Shown one piece after another: positions 36,799 through 44,615 of a stretch of 64,000 bases of DNA. The translations under genes and the position numbers were made by a program. The notes beneath the pieces are model-generated. The model did not search any database. It worked only from the letters and a program-made list of their open reading frames with translations, and was not told the origin of the DNA. Origin of the DNA: an uncultured Roseibium sp. (GTDB taxonomy: Bacteria; Pseudomonadota; Alphaproteobacteria; Rhizobiales; Stappiaceae); contig NZ_CANMNP010000004.1 in NCBI RefSeq assembly GCF_947499295.1, positions 276,391 through 340,390 of the forward strand, in the 5' to 3' direction. Within the stretch, counting starts at the first letter, position 1. Each line of letters starts with the position of its first letter.

Positions 36799-37146
36799 TT
36801 AGGTTTGCGGCCAACCATGAGCCTCTAGAAAGTCATCGCGGCGCGGTGTGAAGGCATCAAGGAGGCTGCCAGCCTCTTCACAGACACACGAATGAATGGC
36901 GTTTGAGGGAATGACCATCGCATCTCCTGGCCCAAGCACTTTGGTCTGACCCTCCACCGTGAAACGAAAGCGCCCCGAGGCAACATAAGTCGTTTGCAAG
37001 TGAGGATGATTGTGGGCAGCGCCCTCGCCACCTTTTTCAAACCGGAACTCGACCATCATGATGTCTTTGTCCTCACAAAGAATGCGCCGCTTTGCACCAG
37101 GTCCGCTGTCCATCCATTCAGAGGCTGCATCAGAATTTACAATCAT
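36799..37146 (-). CDS. kdgF: KdgF, cupin for unsaturated uronate linearisation
   Basis: A 115-residue single cupin. The metal site is HNHPHLQ (two His plus Gln) with the distal His in NAIHSCV. The KdgF hallmarks are present: RRILCEDKDIMMVEFRFEKG near the start and SLLDAFTPRRDDFLEAHGW at the end. KdgF speeds conversion of the 4,5-unsaturated monouronates made by exolyases into open-chain 5-keto-4-deoxyuronate (or DEH), the step after PL15 action. The ATG at 37146 with AGGCA upstream gives the canonical length; the longer frame adds 23 unrelated residues. It is convergent with the GntR gene, and its promoter lies in the AT-rich stretch that also holds ATTTGTAAA words. Confidence 0.9.
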   Translation of the reverse strand: MIVNSDAASEWMDSGPGAKRRILCEDKDIMMVEFRFEKGGEGAAHNHPHLQTTYVASGRFRFTVEGQTKVLGPGDAMVIPSNAIHSCVCEEAGSLLDAFTPRRDDFLEAHGWPQT

Positions 37147-37158
37147 GTCGTTGCCTAG

Positions 37159-37197
37159 TTGTAAAATTTGTATTTGATTTGTTTTATTTGTAAACAA
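37159..37197. promoter_or_regulatory. Candidate GntR operators upstream of kdgF
   Basis: TTGTAAAATTTGTATTTG (37159-37176) and TTATTTGTAAACAA (37184-37197) carry the same ATTTGTAA/TTACAAAT word as the dctP, ABC and rraA leaders. They lie immediately upstream of the kdgF start. Confidence 0.45.
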
Positions 37198-37333
37198 TCG
37201 AAAGTCGACATGCAATTGAAAAATGCGGTTCCGCAGTCACCGTTCGGCAAGTCCCCACAATACCTCCGGTATTCCCAGTCACTCCAGCATCACCCCCTAT
37301 CGGGGCTTGCAAGTCTGGCACAAAACAGCAGAA

Positions 37334-37347
37334 TGTTATCGATATCA
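37334..37347. promoter_or_regulatory. Imperfect LacI operator (idonate locus)
   Basis: TGTTATCGATATCA resembles the perfect TGTTATCGATAACA site at 39940-39953, with one half-site change. It lies directly before the ribosome-binding site (GGAG) of the GlcG-like gene, so bound repressor would probably block initiation or elongation. Confidence 0.5.
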
Positions 37348-37361
37348 TTTTGGAGAGCGAT

Positions 37362-37778
37362 GTGGAAACGACCCAGACAACCCAAGTCCTGACCCATCAG
37401 GGCACCTTGACACTCTTGACGGCTGCTGTCGCAAAAGCTGAAGAAATCGGTCAGCCACAATGCATTGTCATCGTGGATGCCAGCGGCGAAGTCCTGGCGG
37501 AAATCCGCATGACCGGAGCAAAATTTCTAAGCCGGAAAAGTGCTCTTGCGAAAGCATTGACGGCAGCTTCCATTGGCGCGGCCACCGTCAATGTTCCAGA
37601 GGAAGTCCGCACTCTGATCGGACTTGCGACCGGTGGAAACGTGACCGGACTTCCCGGTGGAATGCCGATTGTCGTCAACGGTGTGGTGCTTGGCGGCATT
37701 GGCGTTGGCTCTGGGTCAGGAGAACAAGACATTGAAGTCGCGCGTGCTGCACTTGCGGCCATTGGCGCTGAAACTTGA
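37362..37778 (+). CDS. GlcG/HbpS-family protein
   Basis: A 138-residue protein of the GlcG/HbpS fold, recognised by the N-terminal helix with AVAKAEEIGQPQCIVIVDAS, FLSRKSALAKALTAASIG, LPGGMPIVVNGVVLGGIGVG and EQDIEVARAALAAI. The family is widespread in sugar-acid and glycolate operons; some members bind haem or cobalamin, but most have no assigned role. The GTG at 37362 with GGAG 6-7 bases upstream is preferred; a TTG at 37350 is the longer alternative. It lies alone and convergent with the idonate genes, under what looks like the same repressor. A structural or ligand-carrier role is possible but unproven. Confidence 0.8.
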   Translation: METTQTTQVLTHQGTLTLLTAAVAKAEEIGQPQCIVIVDASGEVLAEIRMTGAKFLSRKSALAKALTAASIGAATVNVPEEVRTLIGLATGGNVTGLPGGMPIVVNGVVLGGIGVGSGSGEQDIEVARAALAAIGAET

Positions 37779-37861
37779 GGTCATCAATCCTTTGATCGGT
37801 CAGCGCTTGACCATGAAGTGCTGCGCGCTCTTTTGAGAGTCTTGGCCACGAATGCAGAACC

Positions 37862-37891
37862 GGCCGGGCCTCTCAATTGGGAGACCCGGCC
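37862..37891. terminator. Convergent stem-loop between the GlcG-like gene and idnD
   Basis: GGCCGGG pairs with CCCGGCC, extended by a further 5 pairs around an AATT loop. It lies between convergent genes. No U-tract follows on either strand, so termination is plausible but not certain. Confidence 0.45.
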
Positions 37892-37926
37892 AGCGCGCTG
37901 CTTCAAGAAAGGAATGCTGCTGCTTC

Positions 37927-38958
37927 TCAGTTAAAGGCGATCTGCGCCTTGACGGCCTGGCTGCGGTCCCCGGCTGTCTTGAAAGCGGCAACTGCATCGC
38001 TGAGCGGGAATGTCTGAGTGATGAACGGCTTGACGTCGATCAGACCCTTTTGCATCAGACTGACGCCGGTAAAGAACTCTTCGTGAAACCGAAATGAGCC
38101 CTTCAAGGAAAGTTCCTTGGCCGTCAGCGCCATCATTGGCACCGGCATATCGCCGCCAAGACCGAGCTGAACGATTGTGCCGCCCGGTCGCATCGCTGAA
38201 ATACCGGAAGCAAGTGCCGGGGCTGCTCCTGAGCATTCGAAAAGAACATCGAACGTACCCTTGTCGGCGAAATAGGCCTCAAGCCCTTCCGGAGTTTCGG
38301 CCATATTGATGACACGATCGGCTCCGGCCGTTTCAGCCTTGGAAAGCGTGAATGCACTGAGATCCGTTGCAACGATGAGGTCCGCACCGGCGCGACGTGC
38401 CGCGAGGATGCATAGGATCCCGATCGGACCGCATCCTGTCACCAGGACAGACTTTCCAAGCATGCTGCCGGCATTACGCACGGCATGCAGACACACGGCG
38501 AGCGGCTCTGCCATGGCCGCTTCTCCGGGAGACAATCCATCAGCTGGTGCGCACTGCGAAGCATCTGCAACAAGAACCTCACGAAATGCTCCCTGAATAT
38601 GCGGAAAGGGCATTGCGCTGCCGTAGAACCGCATATTCAGGCACTGATTGAATTGTCCCTCGTTGCAGAACCGGCAGTTCCCGCAAGGTCGCGACGGCGA
38701 TACGGCGACCAGCTGTCCAATGGACAGGCCTGAAACGCCTTCGCCTAGAGCGGTGATATGACCTGCAACTTCATGACCGAGGATCATTGGCTCTTTCAAG
38801 CGAACCGGACCGAAGCCGCCATGGTTATAGTAGTGCAGATCGGAGCCGCAAATGCCGCCTCTCGCGAGTTCGATCTGAACCTCACCTGGACCAGGGGGGG
38901 CGACGCTCTGCTCCTCAATGCGCAGGTCTTCGGCTGCGTGAATCACTATGGCTTTCAT
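37927..38958 (-). CDS. idnD: L-idonate 5-dehydrogenase-like zinc alcohol dehydrogenase
   Basis: A 343-residue MDR enzyme. Catalytic zinc is held by the Cys in GGICGSDLHYY and the GHE motif (LGHEVAG). The structural zinc site is PCGNCRFCNEGQFNQC, and the Rossmann motif is VTGCGPIGILCI. Active-site wording (YYNHGGFGPVRLKEPMILGH) is that of L-idonate 5-dehydrogenase. It oxidises L-idonate to 5-ketogluconate, which IdnO (39999-40766) reduces to gluconate for phosphorylation by the kinase next to it. It is on the same strand as the hydroxyacid dehydrogenase 7 bp away, and both are divergent from idnO. Confidence 0.88.
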   Translation of the reverse strand: MKAIVIHAAEDLRIEEQSVAPPGPGEVQIELARGGICGSDLHYYNHGGFGPVRLKEPMILGHEVAGHITALGEGVSGLSIGQLVAVSPSRPCGNCRFCNEGQFNQCLNMRFYGSAMPFPHIQGAFREVLVADASQCAPADGLSPGEAAMAEPLAVCLHAVRNAGSMLGKSVLVTGCGPIGILCILAARRAGADLIVATDLSAFTLSKAETAGADRVINMAETPEGLEAYFADKGTFDVLFECSGAAPALASGISAMRPGGTIVQLGLGGDMPVPMMALTAKELSLKGSFRFHEEFFTGVSLMQKGLIDVKPFITQTFPLSDAVAAFKTAGDRSQAVKAQIAFN

Positions 38959-38965
38959 GATGTCC

Positions 38966-39913
38966 TCACAGCACAGGCGTCAATAGTTCGCGGCCATCGA
39001 AATGCGCCTTCAGATTGTCGCGTACCAACTTGCCCATGGCCTTTCTGGTTTCAACGGTACCGGAGGCGTGGTGCGGCTGCAAAAGCACGTTGTTCAATTC
39101 CAGAAACCGCGGGTTCAGTGCGGGCTCGCCCTCAAACACGTCAAGGGCAGCTGCCCCGAGGCGTCCGTTTTCAAGTGCATCCAACAAAGCGTTCTCGTCG
39201 ATATTCGACGCGCGGCTGATATTGATCACCATGCCTTGTGGGCCAATTGCCTCAATCACCTGACTGTTGACGATGTGCCGGGTTTCCGCCGAGGCTGCGA
39301 GAGTAACAAAAAGGAAGTCCGAGTGACGCGCCAGTTCGACTGCATCGGGCACAAATGTCCAATCCGCGGCATATTCCTTCGGACCGATGTCGCTGTAGGC
39401 GATATCAAGATCGAAGCCAGCAAGCCTTTTGCCGACTTCAAACCCGATCCGGCCAAGACCGAGAATGCCAGCCTTCTTGCCCCATACGCGGCTTTTTAGA
39501 GGATAGAGCCCCTTTTCGACCCAACTGCCATCCCTGACCCAGGTTTCCGCACCGACGAGCCCGCGCGATTGTGCAAGCATCATTGCAACACCAAGGTCAG
39601 CGACGTCGTTGGTCAGAACGTCAGGCGTGTTGGTCACGCGAATATTGCGCTCCCGGCAGACCTGAAGGTCCACCGCGTCAAACCCGACGCCATATACGGA
39701 AATGACCTCGACGTTGGGACAGGCTTCGATCATGGCCCTGTCTGCACCCAGCTCTCCGCGCGTTGCGATCCCGCGGACGCTCTCGCCAACCGAAGACAGA
39801 AAGGCTCCAGCGTCTGATGCCTCAAACAACTTGTGCATGTGAAAACTCTCCTGGAGCGGGATTTGATCCCACTCCGGATACGGACCGACTTGAAGAATGT
39901 CGGGTTTGCTCAT
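38966..39913 (-). CDS. D-isomer-specific 2-hydroxyacid dehydrogenase (2-ketogluconate/glyoxylate reductase type)
   Basis: A 315-residue enzyme: the NAD-binding GILGLGRIGFEVGKRLAG, the active-site Arg in NISRASNID, the Glu in DVFEGEPA and the His in LQPHHASG. This triad is standard for the family. The sequence resembles hydroxypyruvate/2-ketogluconate reductases (GhrB). In this gluconate/idonate context it probably reduces 2-ketogluconate to gluconate, feeding the same kinase. ATG 39913 with TAGGGAG upstream is chosen over 39976. The intergenic space to idnO holds the shared operator. Confidence 0.85.
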   Translation of the reverse strand: MSKPDILQVGPYPEWDQIPLQESFHMHKLFEASDAGAFLSSVGESVRGIATRGELGADRAMIEACPNVEVISVYGVGFDAVDLQVCRERNIRVTNTPDVLTNDVADLGVAMMLAQSRGLVGAETWVRDGSWVEKGLYPLKSRVWGKKAGILGLGRIGFEVGKRLAGFDLDIAYSDIGPKEYAADWTFVPDAVELARHSDFLFVTLAASAETRHIVNSQVIEAIGPQGMVINISRASNIDENALLDALENGRLGAAALDVFEGEPALNPRFLELNNVLLQPHHASGTVETRKAMGKLVRDNLKAHFDGRELLTPVL

Positions 39914-39938
39914 TGGCACGCTCCCTACTTGACAACTA

Positions 39939-39954
39939 ATGTTATCGATAACAT
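39939..39954. promoter_or_regulatory. LacI operator, perfect 16-bp palindrome
   Basis: ATGTTATCGATAACAT is a perfect palindrome 25 bp upstream of the leftward dehydrogenase start and 45 bp upstream of idnO. It is well placed to repress both divergent promoters. It matches the TGTTATCGATAACA site at 46449-46462 and is related to the GTGATCGATAAC site at 55636-55647. Confidence 0.85.
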
Positions 39955-39998
39955 ATTCGAAAAAACTGTCAATCAATTCGCGTCAAAAAGGAAATTCG

Positions 39999-40766
39999 AT
40001 GAGCCTTTCACTGTTTGATCTGTCCGGAAAGCGGGCGCTGATTACCGGCTCTTCGCAAGGAATCGGCTTTGCATTGGCGCGCGGTCTCGCGGCCGCCGGT
40101 GCCAAGATCGTTCTAAACGGCCGTTCGGCGGACAAGCTAGCCACGGCGGCCACGCAGCTTCGCTCGGAGGGCTTCAGCGTTGAGGAACTGCTTTTCGATG
40201 TGACCGATCATGATGCCGTTCGAAAGGCTGTCGACGACTTCGAAGCGGCCAAAGGCCCCATCGATATTCTCGTGAACAATGCGGGCATGCAGCACCGGAC
40301 GCAGCTGGAAGACTTTCCGGCGGATGCGTTCGAGCGCCTTCTCCAGACGAACATTGCCTCTGTTTTCCATGTCGGACAGGCGGTTGCGCGCCACATGATC
40401 ACACGAGGTGCCGGCAAGATCGTCAATATCTGCTCCGTTCAAACGGCCCTCGCACGTCCCGGCATTGCACCCTATACAGCGACAAAGGGAGCGGTAGCGA
40501 ACCTGACCAAAGGTATGGCGACCGACTGGGCCAAGCACGGCCTGCAGTGCAACGGGCTCGCACCAGGGTACTTCGACACACCGCTGAACGCAGCGCTTGT
40601 GAATGATCCTGAGTTCAGCGCCTGGCTGGAAAAACGCACGCCAGCCGGCCGCTGGGGCAAAGTAGAGGAGCTCGTCGGAACCTGTGTGTTCCTGTCCTCC
40701 GATGCCTCCTCATTCGTCAATGGTACAACCGTCTTTGTCGACGGTGGCATTTCGGCGTGCCTGTGA
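39999..40766 (+). CDS. idnO: SDR gluconate 5-dehydrogenase
   Basis: A 255-residue classical SDR with TGSSQGIGFALARGLA, NNAGMQH, catalytic Ser-Tyr-Lys in NICSVQTALARPGIAPYTAT (Tyr) followed by KGAV, and a C-terminal VFVDGGISACL. The wording is typical of IdnO/Ga5DH, which interconverts 5-ketogluconate and D-gluconate. GGAAATTCG precedes ATG 39999. Its stop overlaps the kinase start (TGATG), so the two are translated together. Confidence 0.92.
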   Translation: MSLSLFDLSGKRALITGSSQGIGFALARGLAAAGAKIVLNGRSADKLATAATQLRSEGFSVEELLFDVTDHDAVRKAVDDFEAAKGPIDILVNNAGMQHRTQLEDFPADAFERLLQTNIASVFHVGQAVARHMITRGAGKIVNICSVQTALARPGIAPYTATKGAVANLTKGMATDWAKHGLQCNGLAPGYFDTPLNAALVNDPEFSAWLEKRTPAGRWGKVEELVGTCVFLSSDASSFVNGTTVFVDGGISACL

Positions 40767-41266
40767 TGGTTGCCTATGTCGTCATGGGCGTATCGGGCTG
40801 CGGCAAATCGGAAATCGGTCGCGGTTTCGCCCGTGCGATTGGCGGGACATTTGTTGATGGTGACGACCTGCACCCGGAAGAAAACATTGCAAAAATGGGC
40901 CGCGGCGAACCACTGACAGATGAAGATCGCGCTCCTTGGCTGGACAAGGTCGGAGACAGACTGAAGGAAGCGGATGAACCGACTGTCATCGCCTGTTCAG
41001 CGCTCAGACGTATCTATCGGGAACGCATCTCCGGCAGAGCTGAACGACCCGTGACTTTTCTCTATCTGGAGGGGTCACGTGACATTCTTACCAGCCGCAT
41101 GAACAACAGATCGGGACACTTCATGCCTGTCGCCCTGCTGGACAGCCAGCTCGCGACGCTGGAACCGCCTGCCGTGGACGAAATGTTCGTCTCCGCATCA
41201 ATCGACCAAACACCGGATATGGTGATCGCCACCTTGTTGTCCGGACTTCGAAGGGAAACAAAATGA
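40766..41266 (+). CDS. idnK: Gluconokinase
   Basis: A 166-residue P-loop kinase: GVSGCGKSEIGRGFA (Walker A), VDGDDLHPEENIAKM, PLTDEDRAPWL, CSALRRIYRERI, GHFMPVALLDSQLATLE. These are all classical thermosensitive-type gluconokinase motifs. It phosphorylates D-gluconate to 6-phosphogluconate for the Entner-Doudoroff or pentose-phosphate pathways. The ATG at 40766 overlaps idnO's TGA, and its own stop overlaps the next gene (ATGA). A longer frame from 40757 adds three residues only. Confidence 0.95.
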   Translation: MVAYVVMGVSGCGKSEIGRGFARAIGGTFVDGDDLHPEENIAKMGRGEPLTDEDRAPWLDKVGDRLKEADEPTVIACSALRRIYRERISGRAERPVTFLYLEGSRDILTSRMNNRSGHFMPVALLDSQLATLEPPAVDEMFVSASIDQTPDMVIATLLSGLRRETK

Positions 41267-42150
41267 GCGAAAAAGCAGCTCTAATCGGTGCTGGCGCCAT
41301 GGGAGGCGCGATCGGAACGCGTCTTCTGGAAACCGGCAACACACTGACCGTGTTCGATCTGGACGCCAAAAAAGTTTCTGCCCTGGTCGAGAAAGGTGCC
41401 ACTGCTGCAGCCTCGGCCGCTGAAGCAGCGGCCCAGGCGGACTTTGTGGTGACAAGCCTGAATTCGCCCAAGATCGTCGAGATCGCGGTTTTTGGCGAGA
41501 ACGGTGTTTCCTCCGGCGCGCGGCCAGGCACTCTCATCATCGACATGTCATCCATCGACCCGGATGCGACCAAGGCTCTGGCGGCGAAGGCAGCGGATGC
41601 CGGATTGCGTTGGGTGGACAGCCCCCTGTCGGGTGGTGCGCCCAAAGCCTTGATCGGTGAGCTGACGTTGATGGCCGGTGGTGCAGAAGCCGATGTCAAG
41701 GATGCGCACCGGATCCTGAAACACGTCTCGAGCAACTACACCCATATGGGCCCGGTTGGCGCGGGCCAGACAACCAAACTCATCAATCAGGTTCTTTGCG
41801 GTCTCGGATTTCTGGCAGTTGCGGAAGCAACTCAGCTCGCGCTGGACGCCGGTGTAGACGCTCAAAAAATACCGACAGCGCTCAAGGGCGGACGGGCAGA
41901 TAGTGCCATCCTGCAGGAATACATGCCTCGTTTCGTCGACAAGGATTACAGGCGCACGGGACGGATCGACAACATGGTCAAGGACCTCAACGGCGCGCAG
42001 GATCTTGCACGCCGAACCCATACCGCCATGCCCCTGACGGCCTTGTGCGCCGAGGTGCACAGGATGCTGACCTCCGCCGGACTTGGCGGCGAAGACCAGG
42101 CCGCACTGATGGAATTTTTCAAGGGACCCGACAAGGAGCAGTTTCAATGA
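41263..42150 (+). CDS. 3-hydroxyisobutyrate/tartronate-semialdehyde reductase family protein
   Basis: A 295-residue beta-hydroxyacid dehydrogenase with the dinucleotide motif GAGAMGGAIG, the substrate loop VDSPLSGGAPKAL and the catalytic Lys region GAGQTTKLINQVL. Members include GarR, GlxR and MmsB. In an operon with gluconate genes it may act on a 3-hydroxy sugar acid or tartronate semialdehyde. It lies in tight overlap with the kinase upstream and the small orphan downstream. The family is certain; the exact substrate is not. Confidence 0.88.
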   Translation: MSEKAALIGAGAMGGAIGTRLLETGNTLTVFDLDAKKVSALVEKGATAAASAAEAAAQADFVVTSLNSPKIVEIAVFGENGVSSGARPGTLIIDMSSIDPDATKALAAKAADAGLRWVDSPLSGGAPKALIGELTLMAGGAEADVKDAHRILKHVSSNYTHMGPVGAGQTTKLINQVLCGLGFLAVAEATQLALDAGVDAQKIPTALKGGRADSAILQEYMPRFVDKDYRRTGRIDNMVKDLNGAQDLARRTHTAMPLTALCAEVHRMLTSAGLGGEDQAALMEFFKGPDKEQFQ

Positions 42151-42479
42151 TCACCCGTTTCGCGCTTTTCGAGGGCAGCATCAAGACAGGCCGAACGGAT
42201 GCGTTCAGATCTGCGGTAACCGAACGGCTTGTTCCCCTGTGGCGGCAGTTTCCCGGCAACACGGATGTGCGTGTCATGTTTGGAGAGGAGCGGGATGAAG
42301 GAGCGCCGGAATTTCCGCTCATCCTGGCCATTACCTATCCGGACAAAACTGCAATGGCGGGTGCACTGGAAAGCGCCGCGCGCAACGAATCGCGCGAAGT
42401 CACGGGCGAGATAGTGGCCGAGTTTTTCGATGGCCGCATTCATCACCACGTAACCGAGGCCAACGAATACACAGGCTGA
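42147..42479 (+). CDS. Small uncharacterised protein, probable dimeric alpha/beta barrel
   Basis: A 110-residue protein beginning MITRFALFEGSIKTGRTDAF with RLVPLWRQFPGNTDVRVMFG, resembling the ferredoxin-like dimeric alpha/beta barrel (EthD or Dabb-type) proteins. The ending contains HHHVTEANEYTG. The ATG overlaps the previous stop by 4 bp (ATGA), so it is clearly part of the idn operon. These proteins often accompany sugar-acid dehydrogenases, where a lactonase, mutarotase-like or oxygenase role has been suggested; no function is assigned here. Confidence 0.75.
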   Translation: MITRFALFEGSIKTGRTDAFRSAVTERLVPLWRQFPGNTDVRVMFGEERDEGAPEFPLILAITYPDKTAMAGALESAARNESREVTGEIVAEFFDGRIHHHVTEANEYTG

Positions 42480-42590
42480 AACCGCCGAATTCTTGGTTTC
42501 GTCAGAGCGCATGACCATCAGCCGGCAGTCTTGTTTGCAGTTGCTAGTGCGTTCTGACAGTTTTACGCCTGTTTTGAGAGCGGAGGGCGT

Positions 42591-43607
42591 ATGCAACGAC
42601 CTGTTACAATGAAGGATGTGGCTGAAAAGGCGGGCGTTTCCGTGATGACCGTCAGCCGTGCCTTCAAGAAGCACGCATCTGTCGGTGAGAAGACACGCAA
42701 ACGCATCCTGCAAATTGCCGACGATCTCGGATATGTATTCGACAGCACCGCTGCAACCTTCAAGTCGCAGCGTACCGGCTTCGTCGCCGTGACGATCCCT
42801 TCCATCAACAATGCGAACTTTGCCGATACGGTTGGCGCGCTTTCCGAAGTCCTCAAGGCTTCGGACCTGCAGGTGCTCCTCGGATATTCCAACTACGACA
42901 TCCGAGAAGAGGAGCGGATTGTCGAGCAGTTCCTGAAACGACGTCCCGAAGCCATTGTGCTGACAGGCGGGCGCCACACCGACCGGACCCGTCAACTTCT
43001 TGCAAGAGCAAAAATCCCCGTCATCGAGACCTGGGACCTGCCTGAAGATCCGATAGGTCACGTCGTCGGGTTTTCCAATTCCGCCACTATGCATGACCTT
43101 GTCGGGCATCTGGTTAAAACCGGCCGAAAACGCATCGCCTTTATCGGAGGGGATACCGATGGCGACACACGTGGTGCGGACCGCCGCCGCGGTTTCATCA
43201 ATGCGATGAACCGGCACAATCTTTCGAAGGATAGATTGATCGGCGCGGGAGAACCGCCGATTTCAATGCGCGAGGGAGCCGATGCGATGTCCCTGCTCTT
43301 GAGGGATTTTCCGGACACGGACGCAGTTATCTGCGTATCGGATCTGTCGGCGTTCGGTGCCCTGACCGAGTGCATGCGCAAAGACGTGCGGGTGCCGGAA
43401 GACATCGCCATAGCCGGTTTCGGTGCCTATGACATCTCATCGGTCTGTGTGCCGACACTCACGACGGTTGATCCACATCCGGTCGAAATCGGACACAAGA
43501 CAGGGGAAATTATTGTCTCGCTGCTACGAGGCTCCGGCGATAACGACTGTGACCCGATCCGGCTGGAAATCGGGCCACAGCTAAGCATTAGACAATCCAG
43601 CTCTTAA
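42591..43607 (+). CDS. LacI-family regulator of the idonate/gluconate locus
   Basis: A 338-residue LacI protein: an N-terminal helix-turn-helix MKDVAEKAGVSVMTVSRAFK with hinge region, and a PBP-like effector domain of the GntR (gluconate repressor) branch (IPVIETWDLPEDPIGHVVGF, KTGRKRIAFIGGDTDG). GGAGGGCGT precedes the ATG. It follows the idn genes on the same strand after about 110 bp and is a candidate for binding the ATCGAT-core operators at 37334, 39939 and 46427-46462. The ligand is probably gluconate, a ketogluconate or idonate, inferred from neighbours. Confidence 0.9.
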   Translation: MQRPVTMKDVAEKAGVSVMTVSRAFKKHASVGEKTRKRILQIADDLGYVFDSTAATFKSQRTGFVAVTIPSINNANFADTVGALSEVLKASDLQVLLGYSNYDIREEERIVEQFLKRRPEAIVLTGGRHTDRTRQLLARAKIPVIETWDLPEDPIGHVVGFSNSATMHDLVGHLVKTGRKRIAFIGGDTDGDTRGADRRRGFINAMNRHNLSKDRLIGAGEPPISMREGADAMSLLLRDFPDTDAVICVSDLSAFGALTECMRKDVRVPEDIAIAGFGAYDISSVCVPTLTTVDPHPVEIGHKTGEIIVSLLRGSGDNDCDPIRLEIGPQLSIRQSSS

Positions 43608-43614
43608 GCAGCGG

Positions 43615-44598
43615 TCATTTCTGCGACGCTGCAAGAATGGCATTCACAAGCGTATCGCCATTTTGCTCGATAAAGGCGTCCCAAACAGGCTTCACCTTGT
43701 CCTGAAATGCCGCTCCATCCACATCGCGGTTGACTTTCATCCCTGCTTCTTCAAGCGCTGTGATCATCTCGTCTTCCTTGGAGATGCTCAACTCGCGCTG
43801 CATGGCAACAGCTTCGGCGGCAACTTCAAGCACAGTCTTTTGCTGCTCTTCGGTCAGACCGTTGAACTTGTTCAGGTTCATCGCAACCGCCAGGGGTGAA
43901 TAAGCATGTTGCGTCATGCTCAAATAGTCCTGAACCTCATAGAACTTGAAGGAGAGCGTGACCCCGATCGGGTGGTCCTGACTGTCGACAACACCTGTTT
44001 CCAGCGCTGTATAAAGCTCAGCTACCGGGATTTGCTGTGGGTTCGCATCCAGCGCGGCAAACATGTCGTTAAGCGCTTTGGAATTGTTGACGCGCATGCG
44101 CAATCCCGCAACATCATCGGGTGTGCGGATAGGACCTTTGTTGTTGGTCATATTGCGGTAGCCGTTCTCGGGATACCCAAGCCCTTTCAGACCATGATCT
44201 TCGAATTTTGCAAGAACGCTCTGACCGACGTCGCCATCCAGAACCGAATACGCCGTCTCGCGCGTCGGGAACATGAAAGGCAGCGTGAAGGCAGCTGATT
44301 CCGGCATCAAACCGGAAAAATTGTTGAGGCCAACCATGACGACATCGATGATACCGGCCCGCGCGCCATCGATCATGGTCGCGTCAATTCCAAGCTGTCC
44401 CTGAGGAAAGATTTGAACCTTGACTTCGCCGTTCGTGCGCGCATCGACTTCTTTTTGAAAGAACTTCGCAAGATCCTGCTGCAGATCGGTCTCCGGAGCT
44501 GCATGTGCAAACTTCAAAGTGACCTCTGCGAGAGATGATGTTGCCATGCTCAGCGTCAGGAACGTTGCCAGACCAATTTTTGTCAGGTGATTTTTCAT
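43615..44598 (-). CDS. dctP: TRAP transporter substrate-binding protein DctP (sugar-acid TRAP 2)
   Basis: A 327-residue exported protein (signal IGLATFLTLSMATSSLA) with the DctP features LKFAHAAPETD, FPQGQLG, GLRMRVNNSKALNDMFAALD and AELYTALETGVVDSQDHP, including the conserved Arg that binds carboxylates. GGGAGGAATTCTCA before ATG 44598 sets the start; the open frame runs further upstream over the DctM stop. It is on the same strand and operon as dctM and dctQ, divergent from the following LacI gene. The substrate probably belongs to the gluconate/idonate set. Confidence 0.93.
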   Translation of the reverse strand: MKNHLTKIGLATFLTLSMATSSLAEVTLKFAHAAPETDLQQDLAKFFQKEVDARTNGEVKVQIFPQGQLGIDATMIDGARAGIIDVVMVGLNNFSGLMPESAAFTLPFMFPTRETAYSVLDGDVGQSVLAKFEDHGLKGLGYPENGYRNMTNNKGPIRTPDDVAGLRMRVNNSKALNDMFAALDANPQQIPVAELYTALETGVVDSQDHPIGVTLSFKFYEVQDYLSMTQHAYSPLAVAMNLNKFNGLTEEQQKTVLEVAAEAVAMQRELSISKEDEMITALEEAGMKVNRDVDGAAFQDKVKPVWDAFIEQNGDTLVNAILAASQK

Positions 44599-44615
44599 TG
44601 AGAATTCCTCCCTAC

